Below, piece by piece: positions 45,358-54,977 of a stretch of DNA of 64,000 nucleotides; the first letter of the stretch is position 1, and every line of letters begins with the position of its first letter. The DNA is from Paraburkholderia fungorum (GTDB taxonomy: Bacteria; Pseudomonadota; Gammaproteobacteria; Burkholderiales; Burkholderiaceae). A program made the translations under genes and the position numbers. The stretch lies in assembly GCF_900099835.1 (NCBI RefSeq), contig NZ_FNKP01000002.1, positions 2,108,001 to 2,172,000 of the forward strand, given 5' to 3'. The notes under the pieces were generated by a model. That model had not been told where the DNA came from, did not search any database, and saw nothing but the letters and a program-made list of their open reading frames with translations.

Positions 45358-46569
45358 ATGCACGTCGACCTCATTACCCTTTATCTCCTTGCAATCGGAA
45401 CGCTTCTAGCCAGTTCCGCCATGACGCTCTGGGAGCGCCGCACCCACCCTGCGCGCCGCAAGGAATTAAGCATCCTGTCGGCGGCCTATGCCACGCTGGC
45501 AATTGGCTGCGCGGCCGCCGCGTTTCGTCATACGCTGCCTGGCGTGACAGGCGCTGCGTTGAGCAATCTCGTCATTGTTACCGGCTATCTGCTGATCCTC
45601 CACGGCGCCGCCGCGCTGAGCGGCCGGCAATATCGTGCCGGGTCGATCGCGTTGGTCGCGCTTCTCGCGCTGACCTGGGCCGTGGCGGGCACGCGCGGCG
45701 AAGCGCTAATGTGGGGCTACGTCAGCGCGATTCCGATCGCGATAGCCTGCGGCATGACGGCCCTGGAGTTGTCGCGAAACAACGCGTTGAAGCGATTCCA
45801 GTCGCGCCGCATCGCTGCGTGGGTGTCCGGCGGACACGCGCTTTTTTATGCGTTCAGAGCTTTCATCCTGCCCTGGCTCGCCACGCAGTTCGGGCCGAAA
45901 ATATTTTCTATCGCCAGCCAGATCACGATGTACGAGGGCGTGCTGTATTCGGTCGTCCTGCCGATGACCCTGCTGAAACTCGTCCGCGAAGAGGCCCATG
46001 AGCAACTATTGCTGGAATCGCAAACCGATTATCTGACTGGCCTCGGCAATCGCCGGCGCTTTTTCGAAGAAGGCACGCGCGTGATCAGCGACGGCGGCGC
46101 GGCGCAGTCCGTCTCGCTGCTTGCGTTCGACCTCGACCACTTCAAGACGATCAACGACCGGTACGGCCATGAAACCGGCGACGAGGTCCTGAAGTCGTTC
46201 GGGCAGATTGCACGAAGCGTGCTGGGCGCCGACGCGATACTCGCGCGCATCGGCGGAGAAGAGTTTGCCGCGCTGCTGCCGGGGCAAGACAGCCGCCGCG
46301 CTAAAGAACTGGGCAGCGCAATCGTCAAGCGGTTTGCTGCGACGGTTTCTCACCGGATCGACGGCGCCGGAATACAGGCGACGGTCAGCATCGGCCTCGC
46401 GCAATCCGGGAGCGAAGCATTGACGCTCGGCGAACTGCTCGCCGCCGCCGACCAGGCGTTATATCGCGCGAAATCGCTCGGTGGCAACCGGCTGGAATTG
46501 GCGCAAACCGCAGCGAAGTCGCAATCGGCGGAAAGTGACACGGCACGTCGTCGCGGAACGACGGTTTAA
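45358..46569 (+). CDS. membrane diguanylate cyclase (GGDEF)
   Basis: 403 residues. Six to seven membrane helices occupy 1-205, without an obvious periplasmic sensor domain. The GGDEF domain follows with the usual entry DYLTGLGNRRRFFEE, FDLDHFKTINDRYGHETGD and active site GGEEF at 299-303, so it should make cyclic-di-GMP from two GTP. The RxxD inhibitory site that normally lies five residues before GGEEF is replaced by GADA, so product inhibition is probably missing. Single gene. Confidence 0.9.
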   Translation: MHVDLITLYLLAIGTLLASSAMTLWERRTHPARRKELSILSAAYATLAIGCAAAAFRHTLPGVTGAALSNLVIVTGYLLILHGAAALSGRQYRAGSIALVALLALTWAVAGTRGEALMWGYVSAIPIAIACGMTALELSRNNALKRFQSRRIAAWVSGGHALFYAFRAFILPWLATQFGPKIFSIASQITMYEGVLYSVVLPMTLLKLVREEAHEQLLLESQTDYLTGLGNRRRFFEEGTRVISDGGAAQSVSLLAFDLDHFKTINDRYGHETGDEVLKSFGQIARSVLGADAILARIGGEEFAALLPGQDSRRAKELGSAIVKRFAATVSHRIDGAGIQATVSIGLAQSGSEALTLGELLAAADQALYRAKSLGGNRLELAQTAAKSQSAESDTARRRGTTV

Positions 46570-46730
46570 AGACGGCGTGTTCCGTTTTCAGGCTCGACAA
46601 TAAAAATAAAAACCTGTTGTCGCAAAGTACTCTGCGTCACTCGCCTCATTCACTCCGCTGCACGAAAGTGCCAGAATAGAACTTCGCCTCTCTCCTTTTC
46701 GGCTACCCCACTACCGAAAGCAGACCGAAG

Positions 46731-47273
46731 ATGAAACGCCAGATCATTGCGCGATTGGGCTGTCTGCTAATCGGCATCGCCGCTATTCATGCTCATGCGC
46801 AACAGCCTCGCAGCAATCGCGGCCACGATCCGTTCTTTCAGATCTCCAAAGCAATCGGCGACTGCCCCACTCCGCTGGGTCCACTCGAAACCGAAAAGGA
46901 ATGGCTCGACGACAGCCATTACCGGATCGAGCGCGGCAATAGCTGCTGGATAGAAGGTCGCTGCCGTTTATCGAACGCGTATCTGTACGACGCGGAAATC
47001 GCCGAGGCCGTGCCACGGCGTCTCGCCAGCATCAATCTCGCCACGCACTGGCGCGAGCAAACGACGCTATGGCTCACGCTGCAACGTCGCTTCATTTACG
47101 TGGAAGGCTGCGTGGCACCCGGCTTTGACAAGCACACGTTCATCTCCGAACTCGCCAAAACGGCCGACGTCGAGCGCGTTATAGACAACACGGTGAGCGA
47201 TCCGCACGCCGCACAACTCCCCTACAAAATGCTTTCGAACCCGGACAAGCCGGTACTCGATCCAGGCAACTAG
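46731..47273 (+). CDS. periplasmic BON-like protein
   Basis: 180 residues with a signal peptide (KRQIIARLGCLLIGIAAIHAHA). Residues 85-160 fit a BON-like fold (VPRRLASINLATHWREQTTLWLTLQRRFIYVEGCV, then a helix and VERVIDNT), a small alpha/beta module that often binds phospholipid or envelope partners. Two Cys pairs (C44/C72, C78/C127-like) could form disulfides. The BON call is from pattern only. Gene stands alone before the sulfatase operon. Confidence 0.65.
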   Translation: MKRQIIARLGCLLIGIAAIHAHAQQPRSNRGHDPFFQISKAIGDCPTPLGPLETEKEWLDDSHYRIERGNSCWIEGRCRLSNAYLYDAEIAEAVPRRLASINLATHWREQTTLWLTLQRRFIYVEGCVAPGFDKHTFISELAKTADVERVIDNTVSDPHAAQLPYKMLSNPDKPVLDPGN

Positions 47274-47395
47274 AACCGCGCTGCACGCCACAACATCTAT
47301 ATCGACAATCCGGCATAGCAACGCAGAAATCAAACTTTGGACGTACTGTTACCGTTGCTAACATCGGCGACCCGACATCTTCGGTCAGTACAACA

Positions 47396-49342
47396 ATGAC
47401 AACATATCGATCGCAACACTCAACACTTCGTCTCGGCATTGTCGGCGCAGCCGTCGCCAGCCTCGTCGCCCTCGCTTCGTGCGGCGACGGCAGCATCTCT
47501 CCCAGCGCTTCGGCACCGGTCGTCGCACAGAAGCGGCCGAACATCCTGTACATCATGGCCGACGATCTCGGCTATTCCGACATCCACGCATTCGGCGGCG
47601 AAATCAATACGCCGAATCTCGATGCACTGGTGCAATCGGGTCGCATTCTGACCAATCACCACACCGGCACCGTCTGCGCGATTACGCGTTCGATGCTGAT
47701 TTCCGGCACCGATCACCACCTGGTTGGCGAAGGCACGATGGGTGTGCCGACCGATGAACGCAAAGGACTGCCCGGCTACGAGGGATACCTGAACGACCGC
47801 GCGCTGTCGGTTGCGCAATTGCTGAAGGACGGCGGTTATCACACGTACATGGCCGGCAAATGGCACATCGGCTCGGGCATTGTCGGCAGCGCGACGGGCA
47901 GCGGACAGACACCGGACCAGTGGGGTTTCGAGCACAGCTACGCGCTGCTCGGCGGCGCTGCGACCAATCACTTCGCGCACGAACCCGCCGGTTCGCAGAA
48001 CTACACCGAAGACGGCAAGTACGTTCAGCCAGGCCAGCCGGGACAACCGGGCGGCACAGGCGGCAGCCCTGCCGTGTTCTATTCGACCGACTTCTATACG
48101 CAGCGCCTGATCTCCTATATCGACTCGAATAAAGCCGACGGCAGGCCGTTCTTCGCCTACGCGGCCTACACGTCGCCGCATTGGCCGCTGCAGGTGCCGG
48201 AGCCTTATCTGCACAATTACGCGGGTAAATACGACGCCGGTTACGACGCGATTCGCGACGCCCGCATTGCGCGGCAAAAAGCGCTCGGCATTATTCCGAA
48301 CGACTTCGTGCCGTACGGCGGCGCATCGGAAACGCTCGTCGCGACTGCGGCCACCGCGAACAACGGCACGGCGTCGGCGAAATACGTGAGCGCGGTGCAC
48401 AGCGCCGCGCAAGGCTATACCGACTACGGCCCCGGCTATGTGAACAAGAAGTGGGACAGCCTCTCGCCCGCTGAGAAGAAAGCGCAGGCGCGCTACATGG
48501 AAATCTACGCGGGCATGGTCGAGAACCTCGACCACAACATCGGCCTGCTGATCCAGCATCTGAAAGACATTGGCGAATACGACAACACGTTCATCATGTT
48601 CCAGTCGGATAACGGCGCGGAAGGCTGGCCGATCGACTCCGGCGCGGACCCGACCGCAACCGATACCGCCAACGCCGCCGACCCGGTCTATTCGACGCTC
48701 GGCACGGACAACGGTCTGCAGAATGCAAAGCGTCTGCAATACGGCTTGCGCTGGGCCGAAGTGAGCGCAACACCGTTCCGTCTGACGAAGGGGTATTCGG
48801 GTGAAGGCGGTGTGTCCACGCCGTTGATCGTCCACCTGCCGGGGCAGACCACGCAGAAGGCGACCTTGCGCGATTTCACGCACGTGACCGACAACACCGC
48901 CACGTTCCTCGCGGTCGCGCAGATTTCGCCGCCTACGCAAGCCGCGCCTGCACTGATCAATACGCTGACCGGCGTCGATCAGAACAAGGGCAAGGTGGTC
49001 TACAACAATCGCTACGTGTATCCGATCACGGGTCAGTCGCTGCTGCCGCTACTGAACGATCAGACCACGAACGCGGTGCATACCGCTTCGTTCGGCGATG
49101 AAGCCTACGGCCGTGGTTATCTGCGTAGCGCCGACGGCAAGTGGAAAGCCTTGTGGACAGAGCCGCCGCTCGGTCCCGTGGACGGTCACTGGCAACTGTT
49201 CGACATGACCGCCGATCGTGGCGAAACGCAGGACGTGGCGACGCAGAATCCGTCGGTGGTCGACAGCCTCGTGCAGCAGTGGAACAGCTACATGACGAGC
49301 GTCGGCGGCGTCGAACCGCTGCGTCCGCGTGGTTACTACTGA
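47396..49342 (+). CDS. exported sulfatase (lipoprotein) with atypical formylglycine motif
   Basis: 648 residues, family S1 sulfatase of the arylsulfatase AtsA type. The signal ends in lipobox LASC with C29, so it is probably a lipoprotein. Metal-site residues appear in NILYIMADDLGYSDIHAFGG (D56/D57) and later in FMFQSDNGAEGW-like IMFQSDNGAEGW. The position modified to formylglycine is C94 in GTVCAITRSMLISGTDHH; the canonical motif C-x-P/A-x-R here reads C-A-I-T-R, with Ile in place of Pro or Ala. It hydrolyses sulfate esters in the envelope. The next gene, seven bases on, encodes its likely activating enzyme. Confidence 0.88.
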   Translation: MTTYRSQHSTLRLGIVGAAVASLVALASCGDGSISPSASAPVVAQKRPNILYIMADDLGYSDIHAFGGEINTPNLDALVQSGRILTNHHTGTVCAITRSMLISGTDHHLVGEGTMGVPTDERKGLPGYEGYLNDRALSVAQLLKDGGYHTYMAGKWHIGSGIVGSATGSGQTPDQWGFEHSYALLGGAATNHFAHEPAGSQNYTEDGKYVQPGQPGQPGGTGGSPAVFYSTDFYTQRLISYIDSNKADGRPFFAYAAYTSPHWPLQVPEPYLHNYAGKYDAGYDAIRDARIARQKALGIIPNDFVPYGGASETLVATAATANNGTASAKYVSAVHSAAQGYTDYGPGYVNKKWDSLSPAEKKAQARYMEIYAGMVENLDHNIGLLIQHLKDIGEYDNTFIMFQSDNGAEGWPIDSGADPTATDTANAADPVYSTLGTDNGLQNAKRLQYGLRWAEVSATPFRLTKGYSGEGGVSTPLIVHLPGQTTQKATLRDFTHVTDNTATFLAVAQISPPTQAAPALINTLTGVDQNKGKVVYNNRYVYPITGQSLLPLLNDQTTNAVHTASFGDEAYGRGYLRSADGKWKALWTEPPLGPVDGHWQLFDMTADRGETQDVATQNPSVVDSLVQQWNSYMTSVGGVEPLRPRGYY

Positions 49343-49349
49343 GTAAGCG

Positions 49350-50432
49350 ATGACCGTACGATTCAAGCTTAAAGGCCGCACCGCGCTTTACGGCGCTTAC
49401 GCGGCAATCGCCACGGTCGCGTTCGCCGCCGCCTTTACCGCCGCGACAGCCGCCTCGGCGGTTTTCAGCGGCGGCAAGGCGAGCGGGTTCGACGATCTGA
49501 ACCACGGCCGCGCGTTGACCGTCCTCGGCTCCGAACAGCAATGCGGGCGCTACGGCGGCCTGCCCGCGCGCTGGCGCGACGATCCGAAGGCCGGCATGGT
49601 GCATCTGCATGGCGGCGACTTCGTATTCGGCAGCAAACTCGGTTACGAAGACGAGCGCCCGGCCGGTGACGGCAAGACGCGCGTCAGCGGCTTCTGGATC
49701 GATCAGACCGACGTGACGAACGCGCAATTTTCGGCCTTCGTGAAAGCGACCGGCTATGTCAGCGATTCAGAACGCCAGGGCGGCGCCGTGGTGTTCCACA
49801 CGCCGACACGCGAGGAAATGAATGCGCGCGATCTGGCGTGGTGGAGTTGGGTGAAGGGCGCCGGGTGGAATCATCCGACCGGCCCCGGCAGCAATCTCGA
49901 CGGCATCATGAACCAGCCGGTGACGATGGTCACGCAGGCCGACGCACTCGCTTACGCGCACTGGCTCGGCCGCGATCTGCCGACGGAAGCGGAATGGGAA
50001 TACGCGGGCAAGGCCGGTCACGAAGGCGCGGATCTCGACACCGCACCACGCGACGAGCACGGCAAACCGAGCGCGAATTACTGGCAAGGCGTGTTTCCGG
50101 TGCTGAACACGAAAGAGGACGGACACGTGGGCCTGTCGCCGGTCGGCTGCTATGCGGCCAACGACTTCAAGCTCTACGACATGATCGGCGATGCGTGGGA
50201 GTGGACTAGGGATGTCTATAGCGGCCCGCATCAATCGCACACGAATGGCGACACTGCCGCCGTCGCGCCGCTCAGCCGCAAACACGATACGCTGATGGTG
50301 ATCAAGGGCGGCTCGTTCCTCTGCTCGCAGGACTATTGCGTGCGCTATCGCGCGGCGTCGCGTGAACAGCAGGAAGCGGATCTGCCGGCGTCGCATATCG
50401 GCTTTCGCACCGTGTTGAGGGATGCATCATGA
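49350..50432 (+). CDS. membrane-anchored formylglycine-generating enzyme
   Basis: 360 residues. An N-terminal helix (about 14-40) anchors or exports the protein, after which the SUMF1/FGE fold begins: GMVHLHGGDFVFGS, FWIDQTDVTNAQFSAFVKATGY, PVTMVTQADALAYAHWLGRDLPTEAEWEYA, then KGGSFLCSQDYCVRYRAASR with C325 and C330 in the spacing of the copper-binding active-site pair of true FGEs, and HIGFRTVL at the end. It converts the sulfatase Cys to formylglycine. Most bacterial FGEs act in the cytosol; a periplasmic one would modify its substrate after export. The next start overlaps its stop. Confidence 0.9.
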   Translation: MTVRFKLKGRTALYGAYAAIATVAFAAAFTAATAASAVFSGGKASGFDDLNHGRALTVLGSEQQCGRYGGLPARWRDDPKAGMVHLHGGDFVFGSKLGYEDERPAGDGKTRVSGFWIDQTDVTNAQFSAFVKATGYVSDSERQGGAVVFHTPTREEMNARDLAWWSWVKGAGWNHPTGPGSNLDGIMNQPVTMVTQADALAYAHWLGRDLPTEAEWEYAGKAGHEGADLDTAPRDEHGKPSANYWQGVFPVLNTKEDGHVGLSPVGCYAANDFKLYDMIGDAWEWTRDVYSGPHQSHTNGDTAAVAPLSRKHDTLMVIKGGSFLCSQDYCVRYRAASREQQEADLPASHIGFRTVLRDAS

Positions 50433-51229
50433 AGCCACGTTTAATCGCCGCCGCAGCGGCGTTGATGACTTTTGCGGCGCTTCACCCGCCAGCGCAAGCT
50501 GCCAATGAAGCGCAGGTCATCAAGGTCGGCGTCACGCCCGGCGCGCATGCGCAGATCATGGACGAGGTACGCCGTGTCGCGGCAACTCGCGGACTCGCGC
50601 TCGATGTCGTCGTGTTCGATCAACCCGGCGCCATCGACGCCGCCCTCGCTGCGAAGCAGATCGACGCAGCGAGTTTCGAAGACGAACCGAGCCTTGAAAC
50701 GCAGCGCAAACAGCACGACTATGCGTTGAGCGGCGTCGCGACGACCGTGACGTTTCCGGTCGCGCTGTACTCGCGCAAACTGGCGAACATCAACCAGTTG
50801 CAACGCGGCGCGACCATCGCGATTCCCGACGACCGTGAAGGCGTCGCACGTGCCTTGATCCTGCTGCAGAATTACACGCTCATCACGTTCAGGGACAGTG
50901 CAGGCCTCCACGCGACAACTCACGACATTACGAGTAACCGGCTGAATCTGAAGATACGTCAGGTGCCGCGCGCGCGTTTGTTCGACTCGCTGAATAGCGT
51001 GGCCTTCGCGGTAATCGATAGCGACGACGCCGCGCGTGCGGGCCTCTATCCGGCGCGCGACAGCATCGGTCTCGAAGACGCACGCTCGCCGTATGCGAAC
51101 GTGCTCGCCGTGCGCGACAGCGACCGTACTCAGCCGTGGGTTTCGCAACTGGTATCGGCGTATCACTCGGACGATGTCGCGCACTTCATCCTCACCCGCT
51201 ATCAGGATTCGGTGCGCCGGCCATGGTGA
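50429..51229 (+). CDS. NlpA/MetQ-family periplasmic binding protein
   Basis: 266 residues with a cleavable signal peptide (KPRLIAAAAALMTFAALHPPAQA) and no lipobox. The mature part starts VIKVGVTPGAHAQIMDEVRRVAA and continues DVVVFDQPGAIDAALAAKQIDAASFEDEP, TFPVALYSRKLANINQLQRGATIAIPDD, the pattern of MetQ/NlpA methionine-binding proteins. No ABC permease or ATPase gene adjoins it. Being coupled to the FGE gene (ATGA overlap), it may feed sulfur released or exposed by the sulfatase into a transporter encoded elsewhere, or bind a sulfonated ligand. Confidence 0.85.
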   Translation: MKPRLIAAAAALMTFAALHPPAQAANEAQVIKVGVTPGAHAQIMDEVRRVAATRGLALDVVVFDQPGAIDAALAAKQIDAASFEDEPSLETQRKQHDYALSGVATTVTFPVALYSRKLANINQLQRGATIAIPDDREGVARALILLQNYTLITFRDSAGLHATTHDITSNRLNLKIRQVPRARLFDSLNSVAFAVIDSDDAARAGLYPARDSIGLEDARSPYANVLAVRDSDRTQPWVSQLVSAYHSDDVAHFILTRYQDSVRRPW

Positions 51230-52176
51230 ACGCGTTTTCGTTCGCGTGCTCGGCATGCGGCAAATGCTGCAATACGCCGCCGTCGATGACATTGGCGGAA
51301 CTGTTCCGGCATCGCGATCTGTTCATCGGCTGTCTCGCGATTGGACGTGTGCCGCGCAAACGTGAAGGCGAACGACTGCGCGTGGGCAGTCACGAAAGTA
51401 TGCTCGACGCGACCGACATCGCGGCGTTCGACTCGATCGCAGACACAGTGCTGCATCACGCAGGCGACACCTTCAGCATCACGACGCAGGGCTACGACTA
51501 CCCTTCTGTCGCACGTTGCCCAGCACTGGAAGACGACGGCCGCTGCGCGATTCATTTCAGCGGCAAGCCGGTGACGTGCGAGGTGGTTCCGCTCGATCCG
51601 CTCGTGCCGGACCGGTTGCAGCATCTTGTATTGGCGGCACGTAATCAGGGCAGCGCGTATTTCGGCGCGAATTGCATTCAGGAAGGCGAGCATGCCGACG
51701 CTGCATTGCTGGTTGCCGACGGCGATATCGTCGATACCGGCGCTAAGGACGCACTAACGCGTCGCCGCAGCGCACTCGCACAAGAGCGCGACGTGTGGGG
51801 TCGGGCCGTCTTCGAATCACTGCGTAAAGATCTGTTCAATTCGCCCGCTGCATTGGCGCGCATTCCAGCGGGCGGATTTCTGACTATCTCCATCGTGCCC
51901 GCGCTGCTCGCGGTGGCGAGTACTTCCGAGCGTTGCCGCCAATTGAGTATCGACTATATCGACAGTCAGATCGCGTTGATCGGCCGCTGTGTCGAGCAGG
52001 CACTATCGCGACGCCGGCTGGACGACCGGCCCGTCACGCAGGAACTGCGCGGCTTCGTGAGCGCCTATCAGCGGGCGAAAGCCTTACTCGCGGTTCCTTT
52101 GCCGGCGGACTATCAGCGCAGCGATGCGCCGCTGGCTGCCAAGGTCGAAACGTATCTGAGCGGCGCGGCGATTTAA
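51223..52176 (+). CDS. YkgJ-family CxxCxxCC metal-binding protein
   Basis: 317 residues from the ATG at 51223, inside the end of the previous gene (7-base overlap). The N-terminus FACSACGKCCNTPP supplies C9, C12, C15 and C16 of the CxxCxxCC cluster, and RCPALEDDGRCAIHFSGKPVTCEVVP provides the further cysteines of the YkgJ family, thought to bind an Fe-S cluster or zinc. The C-terminal 150 residues are helical and unassigned. As last gene of the sulfatase operon it may be a cytosolic maturation or redox partner. Its stop overlaps the stop of the convergent HlyD gene. Confidence 0.8.
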   Translation: MVNAFSFACSACGKCCNTPPSMTLAELFRHRDLFIGCLAIGRVPRKREGERLRVGSHESMLDATDIAAFDSIADTVLHHAGDTFSITTQGYDYPSVARCPALEDDGRCAIHFSGKPVTCEVVPLDPLVPDRLQHLVLAARNQGSAYFGANCIQEGEHADAALLVADGDIVDTGAKDALTRRRSALAQERDVWGRAVFESLRKDLFNSPAALARIPAGGFLTISIVPALLAVASTSERCRQLSIDYIDSQIALIGRCVEQALSRRRLDDRPVTQELRGFVSAYQRAKALLAVPLPADYQRSDAPLAAKVETYLSGAAI

Positions 52177-53429
52177 TCCACCGCGCTCAATCGTTCGCTA
52201 TTTTCCCGGACGATCTTTTCGATCAGTACGTCGGCATCGCGGGACACGTTGTCGTGAACACGTGTCGCCTGCGTGGCCGCGGGCGTATCGTTACCGATCA
52301 GATGACCGCCGCGCTCGTGCGTGTCCACGGAGACCTGCATCGACAAGCCCAGTCGCAACGGATGAGCGGCAAGCTCGGCAGGATCGAGCGAGATCACAAT
52401 GGGTACGCGCTGCACGACCTTGATCCAGTTGCCCGCTGCGTTCTGTGAAGGCAACATCGAAAAAGCGCTACCTGTACCCGCTGAAAAGCCTTCGACGCGT
52501 CCGCGATAAACGACCTGCGAGCCATACACATCCGACACGATCCGTACCGGCTGACCGACGCGCATGCTGCGAATCTGCCCTTCCTTGAAATTCGCCTCGA
52601 CCCACAGGCGTTCAAGCGGAATGATCGACATGAGAGCAAGCCCCGGTCCAACCTGCTGGCCGATCTGTACCGAACGCTGGCCTACCGTGCCGTCGATCGG
52701 CGACACCACGGTCGTGCGTTGCAGGTTACGGTAAGCCAGCCGCAATTGCGCCGCCGCCTGCAACACCGGCGGTGCCGAGGCGATCGGAAACTTGCCGCCC
52801 AACGCGCGTGCCGCGTCGAGTTGAACCTGCGCGGACGCGAGATTTGCCTGCGCGACAGCCACCGCTTCCTTCGCGCGCGCGAGTTCTTCCGGCGATACGA
52901 CTTCCACCGACGCATGATCTCGCGCCGCCAGCGCACGCTGAGCCAATGCAAGCTCTGCACGTCGCGCGTCGATTGATTGCACGTAGAGTTTGCGAGAAAT
53001 CGTCGCGTTCGCAACCTGACGCACGGCCAGCGTGAGTTGCGCGCGAGCCTGCGCGAACGCGGCGGCCGCTTCTGCGTCGTCGAGCTTGACGAGCGGTTGG
53101 CCGGCTCGCACCTGGCGGGTGTTATCCACCAGAATATCGGTGACCGTACCCGGTATTTGCGCGGCGATCTGCACGATGTTGCCCGCCACGTACGCGTCGT
53201 CGGTCTCCTCGAAGAAGCGCGCACTCAATCCCCAGTACGTGAACCACGCCGCGCCTGCGAACAGCACCACGCCAAGGAAAATGGCGAAGCGGCGGCGCCG
53301 CACGATTCGCTTCGAATCGTGCGCACTGTTGCGATCATTGGGATCGTTCGGATTGCCCGTATTGCTCGCCAGCCCGGAATGTTCCTGCGTCCAGCCGGCG
53401 GCATGCTGTGCCTGTTTGTCGTTATGCAT
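52173..53429 (-). CDS. HlyD/EmrA-type membrane fusion protein of the rhamnolipid exporter
   Basis: 418 residues. One inner-membrane helix (about 47-65) precedes a biotinyl-lipoyl domain half (YVAGNIVQIAAQIPGTVTDILVDNTRQVRAGQPLVKLDDAEAAAA), a helical hairpin (about 125-230), and the second lipoyl half and beta-barrel (TVVSPIDGTVGQRSVQIGQQVGPGLALMSIIPLERLWVEANFKEGQIRSMRVGQPV). It bridges the MFS pump and the outer-membrane protein. It is the last gene of the rhl operon and starts directly after the NodT gene stop. Confidence 0.9.
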   Translation of the reverse strand: MHNDKQAQHAAGWTQEHSGLASNTGNPNDPNDRNSAHDSKRIVRRRRFAIFLGVVLFAGAAWFTYWGLSARFFEETDDAYVAGNIVQIAAQIPGTVTDILVDNTRQVRAGQPLVKLDDAEAAAAFAQARAQLTLAVRQVANATISRKLYVQSIDARRAELALAQRALAARDHASVEVVSPEELARAKEAVAVAQANLASAQVQLDAARALGGKFPIASAPPVLQAAAQLRLAYRNLQRTTVVSPIDGTVGQRSVQIGQQVGPGLALMSIIPLERLWVEANFKEGQIRSMRVGQPVRIVSDVYGSQVVYRGRVEGFSAGTGSAFSMLPSQNAAGNWIKVVQRVPIVISLDPAELAAHPLRLGLSMQVSVDTHERGGHLIGNDTPAATQATRVHDNVSRDADVLIEKIVRENSERLSAVD

Positions 53430-54977
53430 TCAGTCGAAGTGCGTATCCATGATGCGTGCGTGGGAGAAAGCGGCCGATTGCGAATGAACAATCGGCGCGC
53501 CGCTGACCTTGCTTTCATCGAATCCACCGCCGAGTGCGCCGACCAGCGCCACCTGCAACAACATGCGCCGGCCTTGCAGATCGGCTTGTTGCGCGCGCTC
53601 ATCGAGTAACGAAAGATCGGCGAGCGTCACGTCCTTCTGCATGCCGATTCCGCGACGATGCCGCTCCTCGGCAATCGCGACGATGCGCGACGCCGATTGC
53701 ACCGCGCGGCTCTGTTCGTTCGCGAGGCGGTCGACGGTACGCAGTGACGTCAGTTGACGCGCGACCTCGCCGAGCGCTTCATCGACGGTCTTGTTGTAAA
53801 GGCTCACAGCCGCGTCGACATTCGCGTAATCGCCGCCCAGTTGCGCGCGCAAGCGGGTTCTGTCGAACACCGGCAGCGAAATTGCCGGGCCGACCGAGCC
53901 GGTCAATGCCGCGCGCGAGAACAACGCGGCAGGTGTCAACGCGGTCAAACCGGCAAACGCGACGAGATTTACGTCTGGATAAAACTGCGCGCGCGTGGCG
54001 TCGGTATTCGCGAGCGCGGCTTCCGCGCGCAAACGCGCGGCGACGATATCGGGGCGCCGCCCAAGCAGATCGACCGGCAATTGCGCGGGCATGGGCGCAT
54101 CGGCAGCCGCCGACAATTGCGGACGATGCAACGCCAAGCCGCGCTCCGGTCCGCGTCCGGTCATTACGCCAATCTGCAACTCGGTCAGCTTGATGCGCTC
54201 GTCGTTGAGCGCCTGTTGCGACGCGAGACGGCTGCGTTTGAGATCGGCATCGGCTGAGTCATACGCATTGTCGATACCGCGCGCGCCCCGCTCACGCAGC
54301 ACGGCATCGACACGATCCGCCGCCTGCTGTTTCTCCAGCAGAATGTCCTGCATCGTGAAGGCGCGGTCGAGTTCGCAGTACAACGTGACCAGCGCAACCG
54401 TCAGTGTGAGACGCGCCTGTTCCGCGTCGATACGCGCGGCGTCGCGCGTGGACAACAGACTGCGGGTCAATGCCGCATTCTTGCCCCACAGGTCGAGTTG
54501 ATAACTCAAACCTGCAATCAACGCAGCAGGCGACACCACCGGATCGTTGAACAACTGCACCGGAATCTGCTGACCGCCGACAGAGACATTCGCTACGTCG
54601 TCGGGTTGAGGAAGACGTGCCTTGCTCACCGATGCGACCGCCGTGCCGGTCAGTCCGGTCAGCGAAGAAAATTGCTCCAGTTGCGACTGTGCAGCACCGA
54701 CACGCGCCTTTGCGATCTGCAAGTCGGGGTTCTGCTGCAACGCTTCGGCCACCAGTTTGTCGAGTTGCGGATCGCGGTAGCGCTTCACCCAATCGGGTGC
54801 GGGCCATGCGCCGTTCGCATCCGGCCCGATGATTTGCGCGAGCGTATCCACAGCAGGCCTGATCGGATCGACACTCGCGTGCAGACCTGCATCGCTGATG
54901 CAACCGCTCAATGCAGCGGCCACCAGCAGTAAGGGCACCATGCGCCACGCGCCGAATAGTTTCATACGCGATTTCAT
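53430..54977 (-). CDS. NodT-family outer-membrane efflux lipoprotein
   Basis: 515 residues from the ATG at 54977, overlapping the rhlC stop as ATGA. The signal ends in LLLVAAALSGC, a lipobox, so it is a lipoprotein of the TolC/NodT family. Two tandem outer-membrane-efflux repeats are visible (VAEALQQNPDLQIAKARVGAAQSQLEQ and ARLRAEAALANTDATRAQFYPDVNLVAFAG). It forms the outer-membrane duct for the MFS/HlyD pump of the same operon, most likely exporting rhamnolipids. Confidence 0.9.
   Translation of the reverse strand: MKSRMKLFGAWRMVPLLLVAAALSGCISDAGLHASVDPIRPAVDTLAQIIGPDANGAWPAPDWVKRYRDPQLDKLVAEALQQNPDLQIAKARVGAAQSQLEQFSSLTGLTGTAVASVSKARLPQPDDVANVSVGGQQIPVQLFNDPVVSPAALIAGLSYQLDLWGKNAALTRSLLSTRDAARIDAEQARLTLTVALVTLYCELDRAFTMQDILLEKQQAADRVDAVLRERGARGIDNAYDSADADLKRSRLASQQALNDERIKLTELQIGVMTGRGPERGLALHRPQLSAAADAPMPAQLPVDLLGRRPDIVAARLRAEAALANTDATRAQFYPDVNLVAFAGLTALTPAALFSRAALTGSVGPAISLPVFDRTRLRAQLGGDYANVDAAVSLYNKTVDEALGEVARQLTSLRTVDRLANEQSRAVQSASRIVAIAEERHRRGIGMQKDVTLADLSLLDERAQQADLQGRRMLLQVALVGALGGGFDESKVSGAPIVHSQSAAFSHARIMDTHFD

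Noticed and set aside
47420..48940. 506-codon frame antisense to the sulfatase
   Set aside because: No motif; the sense strand has a complete sulfatase with lipobox and active-site residues.
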